Part shown: positions 8,870-17,320 of the stretch, in pieces
How positions within the stretch are numbered: position 1 is the first letter of the stretch
Layout: the number at the start of each line of letters is the position of its first letter
Assembly (NCBI GenBank): GCA_038501785.1
Contig: JBAMJR010000195.1
Location: 5,890,001 to 5,954,000 of the forward strand
DNA: 64,000 bases
From: Myoxocephalus aenaeus
Lineage: Eukaryota; Chordata; Actinopteri; Perciformes; Cottidae
Reading direction: 5' to 3'
The notes under the pieces: generated by a model
Database searches by the model: none
Told to the model about the DNA's origin: nothing
Seen by the model: only the letters and a program-made list of their open reading frames with translations
Translations under genes and position numbers: made by a program

Positions 8870-9951
8870 TTGTTCAGAGGGTAAAAGTTTCCCTGGTTTG
8901 GAGGGCAGGGCCTATCAATAGAATTGGTGTGAACTGCTACAGAGGTCGGCTGGGGCAAGGCAGCAACGTATTCTCCTTTACACTCTCTAGCAAAGTGACC
9001 AGGCTGTTGGCACCTCCTACATATGACAGTGTTCATGCGAGGCTTCAACTGAGTTCTAGGGACATTGTTAAGGGCTGCAAGACTTCTGGTAAGCTGACTC
9101 AACTGCTCTTGCTGATTCCTTAGGATTTCCTTTAGTTCACCTAGCTCAGACCCAACAGAGTTACCCGCCTTGCCATAACCAGGATGGCCTGCCTGAGCAG
9201 AGTGCTGAAAACCAAATGCTGTAGGGACAGAGTTACTTCTACTCCTCCCACCCCCTGGCATTCCTTCATGTTCCCACCTGATGGCCTCACTCCGGACCTC
9301 TATCAAGGTGGCCGTGGGGTGGCTCCGGACAACCTGCTTGAGTTCTCTGCGTAGGTAACAATCAGACACATGTTCAACAAATTGGTCTCTGAGTAACACA
9401 TCTTTGTTCAGTGACCCAGGTGGGGCTCTTTTGACAACCTTATCCATTAGATGCATGAGAGAATGAGAAAATTCTTGTAGAGTCTCCCCCTCTTGTTGTT
9501 TTCTGGAAAAGAACTCTTCCTGCAAAGACACATACGACCTATTACACCCATACAATTCCTGCAGTATAGCCAGAACCTGGTCAGGATCTTCCCTTACCTC
9601 CCGAGACCTGTATTTAACCTCTTCCCTTGCCTCTCCCTCTAAATGATCATAAATGAAAAGTGCTTTTTCAGCTGGTGCCAGATGACGAGCACGTATACAA
9701 GACTGGACCTCTTCCACCCATTCAACAATGCTGAGACCTGTCCTACCCCGGAACGTGGGGCACTTCCTGTCTCTAGGAAGATATATCAGTCTCTCGGTTA
9801 CTGGAGCATTGACCGACGGGTGCCCAGGGGTAGTAGAACTTGATGCGGCGCTGGTCCCAGGCTGGTTGACTTCCCGCTCCTGACGCATCAATCGATTCTC
9901 AGTTTGCAGCTGGGCGATCAAGTCTTTTAGCTGGGAGAGTTCCTCCTCCAT
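8866..9951 (-). CDS. gag: Gypsy Gag polyprotein (capsid and nucleocapsid)
   Basis: 361 codons from ATG at 9951 to TGA at 8866. The N-terminus is a short coiled-coil-like stretch ('MEEELSQLKDLIAQLQTENR'). Residues about 55-210 have the helical retrotransposon Gag/capsid layout ('FRGRTGLSIVEWVEEVQSC', 'KALFIYDHLEGEAREEV', 'LQEEFFSRKQQEGETLQEFSHSLMHLMDKV'). Near residue 310-325 is a CCHC knuckle, 'CRRCQQPGHFARECKG', for RNA binding. It would assemble the cytoplasmic particle that packages the element RNA. It lies 183 bp inside the 5' LTR. The last 9 codons contain the GGGAAAC slip site by which part of the ribosomes enter pol. No breaks seen. Confidence 0.93.
   Translation of the reverse strand: MEEELSQLKDLIAQLQTENRLMRQEREVNQPGTSAASSSTTPGHPSVNAPVTERLIYLPRDRKCPTFRGRTGLSIVEWVEEVQSCIRARHLAPAEKALFIYDHLEGEAREEVKYRSREVREDPDQVLAILQELYGCNRSYVSLQEEFFSRKQQEGETLQEFSHSLMHLMDKVVKRAPPGSLNKDVLLRDQFVEHVSDCYLRRELKQVVRSHPTATLIEVRSEAIRWEHEGMPGGGRSRSNSVPTAFGFQHSAQAGHPGYGKAGNSVGSELGELKEILRNQQEQLSQLTRSLAALNNVPRTQLKPRMNTVICRRCQQPGHFARECKGEYVAALPQPTSVAVHTNSIDRPCPPNQGNFYPLNN
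8887..8893 (-). promoter_or_regulatory. -1 ribosomal frameshift slip site GGGAAAC
   Basis: In the gag frame the codons read G-GGA-AAC, an exact X-XXY-YYZ heptamer. After the slip the pol frame is open to 4823. Eight nucleotides downstream, TCTGAAC (8878-8872) can pair with GTTCAGA (8859-8853). In the 12-nt loop TGAGCC (8868-8863) can pair with GGCTCA at 8848-8843, or with a second GGCTCA at 8839-8834. This is the layout of an H-type pseudoknot stimulator. The gag TGA (8868-8866) lies inside the pairing loop. The same heptamer is used by several retroviruses at gag-pro or gag-pol. Confidence 0.8.
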
Positions 9952-10112
9952 GAGGGAACCGTGCAGAGGAGAAGAGTAGTACTGGCTTATCTTTCGGGAT
10001 CCGACCAGGGCCTGCTGCTGTTTTGCTCACACACACACACACCTCGTACAAATTGAATAAACCAACTGGAATACATAAAAAAATTAAAACTACACGTCTC
10101 CGCCTTCACAGC
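9952..10112 (-). other. Gypsy 5' leader
   Basis: 161 bp between primer binding site and gag ATG, including a (CA)n run at 10027-10042. No upstream frame of note. This is where a packaging signal would be expected. Confidence 0.5.
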
Positions 10113-10130
10113 ATCCTGCCGACAACGCCA
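10113..10130 (-). other. Primer binding site, serine-tRNA-like
   Basis: Three bases inside the 5' LTR, the plus strand reads ATCCTGCCGACAACGCCA, i.e. a tRNA 3' end including CCA. From memory, vertebrate serine tRNAs (AGA/UGA group) end in CGAATCCTGCCGACTACG-CCA, which differs at one position. The element therefore probably primes minus-strand DNA synthesis with a tRNA-Ser. Assignment rests on recalled tRNA sequence. Confidence 0.65.
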
Positions 10131-10133
10131 GAA

Positions 10134-10744
10134 TGTGACGGGGTCTTAGGGGAAGGGGGAATGGAAGGGAACCAACAACGCCACTTGGGGACTTGCACCC
10201 CAAGAAATATCAGTTTAAGAACCCTAAGAGTCAGTTTTTAGGATTCGTTAAGGACACACAGATTCATTACCGATATTGGGCCAGAGACGTGTTTTATCAA
10301 ATTAACCAGAAGTTTATTACATAAATAAGAATATATATTCTACAGTAAAACCCAAACCATGCAAAATCAAATCACAGCCAAACCATGCAAAAACAGAACA
10401 GCAAAACAAACTTAACAAAACAGATGAAATGGATGAAGCAAAAAAACAACAAACTAAAACAGCGCAAAACAAAAAGAGAGCAAACAAAACAGAGCACAAA
10501 GCAAAACAGCAGCAGGTGAACCTACAAATGATAAACAAAAGATTAAAAGGGTAACACCATGCTGCAATGTACAATTTAAGATTCTAATTACTTAAAATAA
10601 CTGAATGTAAACTCACCGCGGGCCACCACAGGACCAAGAGGGAATGAGGCCATTTCAACAGGTGCCTTTTATAGTGGCACTGATTAGGGGAGGAGCCAGC
10701 CCAAAGGCTGCGTTCAAAAACCTCTGGGAGCGTTCCCCACTACA
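10134..10744 (-). repeat. 5' LTR of gypsy element (promoter copy)
   Basis: Same 611 bp as the 3' LTR. In this copy the TATAAAA at 10673-10667 would drive the genomic RNA towards lower coordinates. An A-rich stretch on the plus strand (U-rich in the element RNA) opens an 85-codon frame in both LTRs; its composition is low-complexity and it is not called as a gene. Confidence 0.92.
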
Positions 10745-10748
10745 GTAG
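10745..10748. repeat. Target-site duplication GTAG, right copy
   Basis: It matches 4166-4169 exactly and follows the terminal CA of the LTR. Confidence 0.75.
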
Positions 10749-10796
10749 CGTTAGGTTAACCTCTCAGGTAAGGGGTTGAGCTAATGTTACGTTAGC

Positions 10797-10930
10797 TGTA
10801 GTGTTACGTGTATAATAAGCTTAGGAGACCGTTGAATCTTTGGCTAACTTTATTATCTTAACAGTAGCACAACACCGAGACTGTCACTGACAGGTTCGTA
10901 TAACTCCGACAGCGGACCGCGGACCGAACA
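10797..10930 (-). repeat. Putative LTR end of second gypsy-type element
   Basis: In minus-strand sense a purine run TAGGGGGGCG (10940-10931) is followed by TGTTCGGTCC, an AATAAA, and a sequence ending ACACTACA at 10797. A polypurine tract followed by TG...CA is how the 3' LTR of the broken element at 11306-14114 should begin and end. No second copy is seen to confirm it, and 134 bp is short for an LTR, so the left end is uncertain. Confidence 0.35.
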
Positions 10931-11305
10931 CGCCCCCCTACGATATCACACACAGATCACTCCGCTCTGTATGTCTATTAAATAGTACCATTACATTACA
11001 TCACCCTTTCTTTGAGTAATTTAAGACATGCTGCAAAAAGGCACAATATCATCTGTCAACATCTTCTGCATGACTAACTGTTCTTTGTAACTCAGAACAA
11101 ATGTTCTATTAAGTAACACAGTTTCATAACAACATACATTTACTTTCAAAATCTCTTCAGGATTTAAAGCACAGTTTTATATATTTTCATTGTTAACTAA
11201 ACAGTTATTCAACATAAACCTGAACTATTGGGATCTGGGTGGACTACCAGTCACCAACATAGCTGCAGTGGATTATTCTGCCACATGATGCAGGCTACGT
11301 CCGAA
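10931..11305 (-). other. Non-coding 3' part of second gypsy-type element
   Basis: AT-rich, no frame of note. It lies between the integrase tail and the putative polypurine tract, so it is probably element 3' UTR. Confidence 0.4.
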
Positions 11306-11716
11306 CTACTGAACATACTCTCCGTATCGGTCTGCTGGTTTTACAACTCTGCCGCTGGAGGTTGTGCGCGTTGAAGTCTGTGTCATAGTAACTGGAGATG
11401 TTTCTGGAGATGTTTCTGCATCAAAACCAGATGAGTTCAAGTCTCCATCGTTCACTATACATCCGTCCCTTCCCTCCTGGAAAGTCTCTGAAGGGCTGTG
11501 GAGAGGTCTCAGATGACGACGGTTTCGGCGCAGTACTCCTTTATCCGTCTGTACTAGGTATGACCTTGGTGTATCACCTTGCTTTAGGACCGAAGCAGAC
11601 TTTGTCCAGCCTCTTTCATTATCCAGCTTCACAGCAACGCTGGTTCCAGGCTGAAGGTCTGGTAGAGTTCTGACGTTATTCTTGTCGTTGTAGGTCCGTC
11701 TGTAGCTCTGTTTCAT
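11306..11716 (-). pseudogene. Gypsy integrase C-terminal tail, out of frame
   Basis: 136 codons beginning 'MKQSYRRTYNDKNNVRTLPDL' and running through 'RSYLVQTDKGVLRRNRRHLRPL', the typical end of gypsy Pol after the integrase core (a small beta-barrel that ends in 'RRNRRHL'). It is separated from the integrase frame above it by a break at 11717-11737, where TCATCGTC is present twice in tandem (11721-11736). In intact elements the two parts are one polyprotein. Confidence 0.7.
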
Positions 11717-11728
11717 CCTCTCATCGTC

Positions 11729-12751
11729 TCATCGTCTCACTTTGTGGAGGTCTGGCCATCCCGGTTGCAGATTAGCCTCCAGTGTAGGTACTGTGGTACG
11801 GATTTGCCTTCCAAGCATCAGCTGAGCTGGGCTCACACCTGTGGCTTGAAGCGGGGTCGCTCTGTAGACCAAAAGGGCTAAGAACGGGTCAGTTTGTTTC
11901 AAGATCCGTTTGGCTGTCTGCACAGCTCTTTCTGCCTCACCGTTTGCTTGAGGGTAGTGAGGGCTGGAAGTGATATGTCTGAAATCATAGTCCTTAGAGA
12001 ACTGCACGAAAGCTCTGCCTGAAAATTGGGGACCATTGTCTGTGACTAGTTCATTTGGGCACCCCCATCTAGCAAAGATGTTCTTCAGCTTAGCTCTCGT
12101 GGTTTCACCTGACATGTCATTGAGGTAGGCTATTTCTATATATCGTGAAAAATTGTCTACAACTACTAAGTAGTTCTGTTTGTTCAGCTCACATATGTCG
12201 GCTGCTACTCTTTCCCATGGGCGACTGGGTAGCGGGGTAGTGATCAGAGGTTCTTTCTTCTGGGTCGGCTTGGACTCCTGACAGTCCTTACATGTACTGA
12301 CAGCATCCTGGATGTGCTCGCTTACTCCAGGCCACCACACACTACACCTAGCCCGCTCCCGGCACTTCACTATGCCCTGATGTCCATCATGTATGCGCTG
12401 TAATATTTCAGACCACATCATTTGTGGCACTACTATTCTATCATTATACAGCACCAGTCCTTCTGAAACTGTGAGGTGATGTCTGGAAGTGTAGTAGTCT
12501 TTTACCTTATCAGGCACCTTAACAGCATACATGGGCCATCCCGACGTCACGTAGTGTTGAACCATCTGCAGTTCTGCGTCCTGTAGGGTCTGCTGTTTGA
12601 CCATGTCGAGCTTGGTGGGTGAAATGGGCCATGACTCGTGGATTGCTTTCGCATAGGCTTCTATTTCACTGGTCAGCTCCGAGATTTCCTGTATGACAGC
12701 AGCCTGGGGATGTCTAGACAGTGTATCTGCTATGATAAGTTGTTGGCACAT
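11729..12751 (-). pseudogene. Gypsy integrase, broken at both ends
   Basis: The frame starts in the RNase H-integrase junction ('IADTLSRHP'). It has the zinc finger 'HDGHQGIVKCRERARCSVWWPG...CKDCQ', then the core 'VAADICELNKQNYLVVVDNFSRYIEI' (first Asp), 'LVTDNGPQFSG' (second Asp) and 'YPQANGEAERAVQ' (Glu), so the DDE triad is kept. The style ('K02A2.6-like' in database naming, Mag-like) differs from the intact element at 4170-10744. It overlaps the RT/RNase H frame at 12714-12751 by a frameshift and stops at 11729 next to an 8-bp tandem duplication. This copy is inactive. Confidence 0.82.
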
Positions 12752-14114
12752 ACACGGCTGTAGGGTTGTAACGCATCATACGTAGTAAAAGTCTCTGACA
12801 CCTCATTGGAACCGTGTCAAGATCTTTACAGTTTATCAAGGGAATAAGTGGCTTGTGATCACTCTGTAGAGTAAAGGAATCTAATCCATAGAGGTACCTG
12901 GAAAACTTCTCACAGGCCCACACTGCAGCGAGACACTCTTTTTCAATTTGTGCATAGCGCTGCTCAGCATCGGTGAGTGTTCTCGAACAAAACGCTACTG
13001 GTTTTAACTGTTCATCATGTTTCTGAAGCAGGACTCCACCTAAGCCATAGCTACTAGCATCTGCACTGATAATGGTAGGCTTACTCACATCGTAGAATGC
13101 TAGGACAGGTGACTCTGTGATGAGTTGTTTTACCTTCTTGAGGGCCTCCTCCTGCACTGCACTCCATGCCCCGTCGTTTTTGAGTAGGTCGTTGAGGGGT
13201 TTGGTGGCCTCTGACAGGTTTGGCAGGTACCTGCCTAAGTAGTGTATCATACCCAGGATCCTTCTCAGATCAGTGACATTGTTTGGTGGCTCCAGTTGAG
13301 TGATAGCCTTGACCTTAGCCTCATCTGGCCGAATGCCATGCTCATCAATGTAGTGTCCAAGGTATTTGAGTTGTCGCTGGCGCAGGATACATTTGTCGTG
13401 GTTTAGCTTCAAACCAGCCTTCTCCAGCGTGTCCAGAGTCTTTTGGAGTCTCACTTCATGGACTTCTTCTGAGTCTGCATAAATGAGGATGTCGTCCATG
13501 TAAACCGCCAGGCCTTCTTGATCCTTCAAGAGCTCAGTCATTTCACGTTGAAAGATTTCTGGTGCACTTGTGATTCCAAATGGCAGTCTATTAAAGAAAT
13601 ACCTTCCAAAGGGAGTTATGAAGGTAGTGAGTTTGGCACTCTCTTTGTCTAGTGGTATCTGCCAGAAACCACTTGCTGCGTCTAAAAGGGAAAACACCTT
13701 TGCGCCTGTGAGTTTAGGTAGGATGTCATCTATTGTGGGCAGAATAAACTTCTCCCTCTTCACTGCTTTATTCAGGTGTTTTAGATCAACACAAATCCTT
13801 AGCCGCTCTTTGTTCTTCTTGGGTACAGCAACCATCGGAGAACACCACTCTGTGGGCTCTTTGATTGGCTCTATCACACCACTGGCTACCATGTGGTCCA
13901 GTTCTTGTTTTACTTTAGAGAGCATAGGCACTGACACACGTCTTGATATAGTCACACTGTAGGGTACAACGTCCTCCTGCAGTCTGATTTTGATGGGCTT
14001 TATCTTCAGTCTGCCTATGTCTGCTGGGCTGGCATCACTCAAATGCTCTGTGCTTTTAATTTCTTCTATTCGCTTGACTAAGCCCATAGCGATAGCTACA
14101 TTACGGCTCAGCAA
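12714..14114 (-). pseudogene. Gypsy RT and RNase H, 5' part lost
   Basis: 466 codons open from 'LLSRNVAIAMGLVKRI' (end of the protease region) through RT ('WCSPMVAVPKKNKERLRICVD', 'SLLDAASGFWQIPL', 'LPFGITSAPEIFQR', catalytic 'YMDDILIYADS') and RNase H ('PTIISADASSYGLGGVLLQ', 'LQSDHKPLIPLI'). The first codon is TTG, so 14114 is only where the frame opens. Sense-strand protein-like text continues to about 14230 with stops and shifts ('CKGQLAG' near 14150-14170), matching a degraded protease. Gag is absent. The 3' end runs out of frame before 'ADTLSRHP', which continues in the integrase frame. Confidence 0.83.
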
Positions 14115-14133
14115 ATTGCAAATCCAGATCCTC

Positions 14134-14640
14134 GCTCACAGATGATCACCTGCCAGCTGTCCTTTGCATATCCACCTCAGATGTTCAACCTGACTTCAGT
14201 GCACTCGTTCAAGCCCAACACAGATGAGATTTCTCGCACTGAACTGAAAAACAGGAAATGAGGTAATTGGACATGATAAAAGTACTATTTTTTTTCAGAA
14301 ACATGATCCTTGTCGGTGTTTTACTATTATATATGGATATTACATATGTATATTTGTTTGGATCATTATTCCTGCTGCATATGTTTAAAGTGGAGCTAAT
14401 TTGAACTCCTTTTATACACTGTTGTTCAGTTTGGGTAGTTAGGAGGGGTTTGAAGGATTGTAATGTACAAAGTAACTAGTAACTAAAGCTGCCAGACAAA
14501 TGTAGAGGAGTAAAAAGTAAAATAAAATGAAAATACTCAATTAAAGTACCTTCAATTTGTACTTTTGTACAGTACTTAAGCAAATATACTTAATTCCACC
14601 ACCGATCATAACATTTACTCTTACAGCTCACAGATGATCA
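14134..14640. repeat. Segment bounded by a 15-bp direct repeat
   Basis: GCTCACAGATGATCA occurs at 14134-14148 and 14626-14640, 492 bp apart. The right two thirds are a teleost-type interspersed repeat. The repeat could be a target duplication of an insertion, but degraded protease sequence seems to continue past the left copy, so the meaning is unclear. Confidence 0.3.
14471..14603 (+). repeat. Teleost interspersed repeat ('GTACTTTTGTACAGTACTTAAG' type)
   Basis: The sequence around 'AGTAACTAAAGCTGCCAGACAAATGTAG' through 'CAGTACTTAAGCAAATATACTTAATTCCACCACC' matches a repeat I recall as very abundant in fish introns and UTRs. Family name not assigned. Confidence 0.45.
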
Positions 14641-14749
14641 AAACCATACCATTTGCTGTAAATAATCAATAATATTGAGCAGGATTGAATTTAGTATATT
14701 GGTCCGGCCCTCCACAACAGTTCCTGTTTCTCATGTGGCCCTTTTGGGA

Positions 14750-15147
14750 AAAATAATTGACGCTACGTCTTTTGTTTTGATCCTGCCTGCCTGATTCTTT
14801 AACTCTCCTGTCATTTCAGGTCCTGCCACTCACACCCTGTAATCACTCATTCCCCTCAACTGGTCTCCCATGCCCATCTCACCTGCAGCCCATTCCCTCA
14901 TTATTCCCATACTATTTATATCCGTTCACTTGATCCCTGCCAGATTGCCGACCCTGCCGGCCTCTCTGTGTCCTTATATTCTCTGCTTGCCCCTTTTGGG
15001 ATTTCTTTGAGTGATTGATCTCACGGTTTTGACCCTGCCTGAACACAAAGTAAATTGAACTATCCTTGCAACTCTGTCTCTGTGTCGTGCTTTTGGGTTC
15101 CAGTGTGCAAGTACTAGTGTAAGCTTTTATATCGAGTTACTTAAACA
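14750..15147. repeat. C/T-rich, possible degraded LTR sequence
   Basis: No coding frame. The pyrimidine-rich text with repeated 'CCTGCC', 'CTCACCTG' and 'CCCTCATTATT' resembles the LTRs of fish chromovirus-like gypsy elements as I remember them. No matching second LTR or termini were found. Confidence 0.25.
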
Positions 15148-15438
15148 CAGTGGTGGGCCGTGGATTTTCTACCTGGCTTTCAGTGGATCAGCTGTTTAAC
15201 AGCTGGGCGTGGTGTAAATCTGAAAATCTGAAATCTGATTGGATAAGAAATCTGCTTAACCATCTGTGAAACCGCCCGCACGCAGCCAGAAGCTGAGGAA
15301 CAGACAAGACTATATATAAGCTAGTATAATACATGTAGTGTATTTGTGAAAAACAATTAAATTATAAAATAGCTATAACTTTGTGATTCTGTTTAGGCCA
15401 GCAGAGAAGGCTTAGCAGGCCCTGACGGCCTGCCACTG
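15148..15438. mobile_element. Non-autonomous hAT element (MITE), 291 bp
   Basis: It starts CAGTGGTGGGCCGT and ends GACGGCCTGCCACTG, imperfect terminal inverted repeats. It is flanked by a perfect 8-bp direct repeat, CTTAAACA, at 15140-15147 and 15439-15446. An 8-bp duplication with CAGTG ends is typical of hAT transposons. No transposase remains inside. Confidence 0.82.
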
Positions 15439-15446
15439 CTTAAACA

Positions 15447-16920
15447 GCTCTCTAGGAAGCAGTGTTCTGGGTGTATGTGTCTGGGGCTTTTATTGTGAAG
15501 GATAAATAAAGAAATAAAGTGGTTGCCGTCTTGTGCAGACTACGACGCTTATAGTTATAGTTTTATTGTTATTATTATAAAGTATAGGCGCACCATAGCC
15601 CTCGGCTACACTAGTGTAAGAGTGAAATTGTGTGATGTAAACTTAGTTACGTAAACATAGGGTTAAACAATTGTACATGTGCAAGTATATGTTTAGTATG
15701 TTATTGAATTGCTGTCTATCATGTTATGTACACATATTTAGTATGAGTATTTAGTTCTGTTAAATTGATGATTTGATAACAGTTATGACCACTAGTCGGC
15801 GCTGTTCGGGCGTCTGGAGGTGAGAGCGGGGACTTGGCTGTGTTGAGAGTTGACTAAAGTTATGAGGAAAACCCAGAACGTGCTGGACTGATATTTTCCT
15901 GATCATATCATGTCGCTCACACTAGTAATCATTACAAGAACAAAGTCGCGTCCATTCCTCCAAATAAGATCTTCTACCACTCAAGGGACAAACATCCATG
16001 AGTGAATATGTAGTTAGTAATTATTCCACCACTGTATCTGGCAGCGACACAGTTAGAAACAAGTGTCTGTGTGCGTATCTTTATGGTCTCCTTATGAATT
16101 GGGACAAGTTTTTTTATGCTTGTTTTTATGGGATACAATTGGCCACTAAGTTTGATTATCATTTCTGTCAGCAGATGCCAAATCCCAATGTCACAGAACA
16201 ACAAAATAAAATAAAATGAAAGAATTTCACTGCAAATATCTACTCCCTATTTCATATGCCAATGTTGGTTTTAAATATGTGCATATTTGTATTGTGGGGT
16301 GTTTTTTAATTAATATTTGTGGTGATGTATACTAATAACAGGGATATTTATAAGTTTATCTTTGGAAGAATGTGATCCAGACAGGATGTAGTCACATTGT
16401 TATTCATGTATTTATTTCATTTTGACATAGAATTAACTTTAACTTTAAGTTATTAATGTATATGCTAAAATATTTTATTTTGTGGCTCAAAGCACTGAGA
16501 GCCCTAAAGCGCTCTCATTCACTGTGATGTTCTTTCACATCTGAAAGTCTTGAGCAAAAACACTAATGTGGAGACTTTTAAAACAGGAATAACCGCAATT
16601 TTTTTAATATCCTCATACAACGGTGTGGTGTATTTTTTCACACATTTCCCTGCACCTCAGACAACAGTATGTTGGTTGATATATCTTCTTTTTATCTAAG
16701 CAACATGTTCCAGCACATAAGGCTTACTGGCACTCCACTCATCTCTACTATGCAGGTACTTTGGACTTCATTTGGCCAAGACTAATATGAAAAAGGCAGA
16801 TTTTATTGTCATTGGACCCTTGTAAACTTAAAGAAGAAAAGTTCTTAACAATTTAACGAAACAAAACAAACAAACATGTTTAATAAAAATAATTTGATGT
16901 GGATTATCTCAGCAGACACA
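15447..16920. other. Intergenic, AT-rich, no gene recognised
   Basis: Short frames only (up to about 76 codons) with no recognisable domain. A tttatt at 16802-16807 is an AATAAA on the minus strand and could be a polyadenylation signal for timm22. Confidence 0.4.
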
Positions 16921-16957
16921 TCATACTAATATTCTAACAATAAGAACATTTTTCATG

Positions 16958-16993
<36 letters not shown>
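16958..16993. repeat. (ATC)12 microsatellite
   Basis: Perfect TCA/ATC triplet run. It opens a poly-Asp reading frame on the minus strand that is spurious. It lies just downstream of timm22, perhaps in its 3' UTR. Confidence 0.9.
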
Positions 16994-17243
16994 GACACAG
17001 ACGCAGATCTGCTCACTTTCTGGAGATTCTCCACATGAAGTTGCTTTGTAAAAGTAACAAGTCTTTGCGGAAACACGTAGGTATTGTTCTGTCCGCTGTA
17101 CACAAATAGGAACCCGTCACTTCTTCCACCAGAAAACATCAGCAATCCTCCATGTGCAGGTAAATATGGACCAGTTTGGATTTCTCACAGTGCTCGTCCA
17201 CGCGCGCATCCACAAAGTCCTAATAGAGTCCCTCTTCTGTGGT

Positions 17244-17320
17244 TCACCGTAAATAATATTCGATTGCAGCGGAGAATGCGGCGAAGCCTCCACATCCCAG
17301 CACCCCGGCCTTCAGACCAG
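17244..17320 (-). CDS. timm22: timm22 coding exon 4 and stop
   Basis: 77 bp; begins after TTTTGTAG; 'GLKAGVLGCGGFAAFSAAIEYYLR' then TGA at 17246-17244. Last membrane segment and the family's C-terminal 'YYLR'. Confidence 0.93.

Larger units (their letters stand above)
4170..10744 (-). mobile_element. Complete Ty3/gypsy LTR retrotransposon
   Basis: A 6575-bp element in minus orientation. It has two 611-bp direct LTRs with TG/CA ends, a 4-bp target duplication, a primer binding site next to the 5' LTR, gag (9951-8866), and pol in the -1 frame (to 4823) with protease, RT, RNase H and integrase in gypsy order. There is no env-like frame: pol ends only about 40 bp before the 3' LTR. I compared the two LTRs base by base and found no difference. 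Both main frames are open. These facts point to a very recent and possibly still mobile copy. The order PR-RT-RH-INT and the integrase 'HHCC' zinc finger place it in Ty3/gypsy; I do not assign a lineage. Confidence 0.95.

Noticed and set aside
14109..14260. Plus-strand open text resembling an exon (about 50 codons from 14109)
   Set aside because: The opposite strand continues the degraded gypsy protease (CKGQLAG...NLLSRN), so this is most likely an antisense shadow.
16921..17145. Minus-strand 74-codon frame with a poly-Asp run
   Set aside because: Generated by the (ATC)12 microsatellite; no relation to timm22 coding exons.
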